DNA of 64,000 bases. It comes from Pseudomonadota bacterium (GTDB lineage Bacteria; Desulfobacterota; Desulfobacteria; Desulfobacterales; Desulfosarcinaceae). Below, piece by piece: positions 63,712 to 64,000 of this stretch. Both the position numbers and the translations under genes were made by a program. Position 1 is the first letter of the stretch, and every line of letters starts with the position of its first letter. The notes beneath the pieces are model-generated. The model was given only the letters and a program-made list of their open reading frames with translations. It was not told the origin of the DNA and made no database searches. The stretch spans positions 33,537-97,536 of the forward strand of contig JAEYRZ010000115.1 of assembly GCA_023435265.1 (NCBI GenBank), written 5' to 3'.

Positions 63712-64000
63712 TTACAGCTTAAGAAGCATCGGGTCGTACCGGTTGGTGCGCAGCTGCGCCATCACCGTCTCGGCCGATTGCTGTTGTTCGTAATAGCCCA
63801 CCCGCAGGCAGTACCAGATTTTGCCGGCGTTTTCGGTGCGCACCGTGTAGGCCGCATACCCGAGGGCCGTGAGCTCCTGAAGCAGCTGGTTGGCGGCCTC
63901 CGGGGTCTGCAGCGAAGCCACCTGGATTGTGTAGCCGTTCGACCGGCCGCTGCGCGGTGAAGGCGTTTTGGGTTCGGCCGGTTTCCGGGCGACCGCCGGC
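63712..64000 (-). CDS. SPOR-domain protein, N-terminus beyond the window
   Basis: The last 96 codons before the right edge run in from the minus strand. They encode a Pro/Ala linker (PAEPKTPSPRSG) and then a SPOR-type domain: YTIQVASLQTPEAANQLLQELTALGYAAY, WYCLRVGYYEQQQSAETVMAQL. SPOR domains bind denuded peptidoglycan glycans. The stop is three bases ahead of gspE, so it is probably the upstream gene of that operon. The start, any membrane anchor and total length are not visible. Confidence 0.85.
   Translation of the reverse strand, partial: PAVARKPAEPKTPSPRSGRSNGYTIQVASLQTPEAANQLLQELTALGYAAYTVRTENAGKIWYCLRVGYYEQQQSAETVMAQLRTNRYDPMLLKL

Overview
The window reads like part of the chromosome of a Gram-negative, GC-rich bacterium. 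The most likely source is an anaerobic Desulfobacterota lineage such as Desulfosarcina or Desulfobacteraceae relatives. The pointers are a (R)-citramalate synthase/LeuA/IlvBNC cluster, a two-gene SufC-SufB system, a dnaG-rpoD unit, many NarX-type kinases with PAS domains, a KaiC-like ATPase and a palindromic intergenic repeat. This assignment is inference from gene content; no 16S rRNA is present.

Region 1-26 kb is a signalling and envelope region. It holds two NarL-type response regulators and a secreted cassette (Ig-like protein, di-haem peroxidase, HAF-repeat lipoprotein). It also holds three HisKA_3-type kinase genes, one of them split by a frameshift, plus a decayed kinase fragment. A KaiC-like protein is translationally coupled to a kinase/receiver protein. 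Also here are a b561-type cytochrome, a tandem universal stress protein, an MgtE-like transporter, Rnk, a FemAB-like protein, a glutamate dehydrogenase operon behind a sigma-54-type promoter, and a CvrA/NhaP2-type antiporter.

Region 26.5-33.6 kb is the branched-chain amino acid operon on the minus strand, transcribed ilvB-ilvN-ilvC-cimA-leuA. It is preceded by a leader peptide rich in Ile, Leu and Val codons, a rho-independent terminator and a matching antiterminator, which is a readable attenuation system. A second leader-like stretch with two hairpins and a small ORF lies just before leuA.

Region 33.7-47.5 kb holds a DUF3187-like protein, an SDR oxidoreductase, an AlgH/YqgE protein, a dynamin-like GTPase with an orphan ParA, a YcaO-TPR protein, hisB and a lipoprotein. 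The dnaG-rpoD operon follows, with a near-consensus promoter, and then a tRNA with a CAT anticodon.

Region 47.5-64 kb holds a Nif3-like protein, a coiled-coil zinc-ribbon protein, the RNase P RNA with an enlarged peripheral helix, and a tightly coupled sufC-sufB-(helical/HPr-like fusion)-ispD operon. It continues with a PQQ-type sugar dehydrogenase, YvcK with an overlapping LOG-like protein, a thioredoxin reductase with an N-terminal glutaredoxin-like module, and a cold-shock protein. The minus-strand series at the end is SPOR protein, gspE, yidD, TPR protein, rpe and aroQ. A palindromic repeat family appears at 13.86, 23.03 and probably 61.8 kb. No CRISPR array, insertion sequence or prophage was found.
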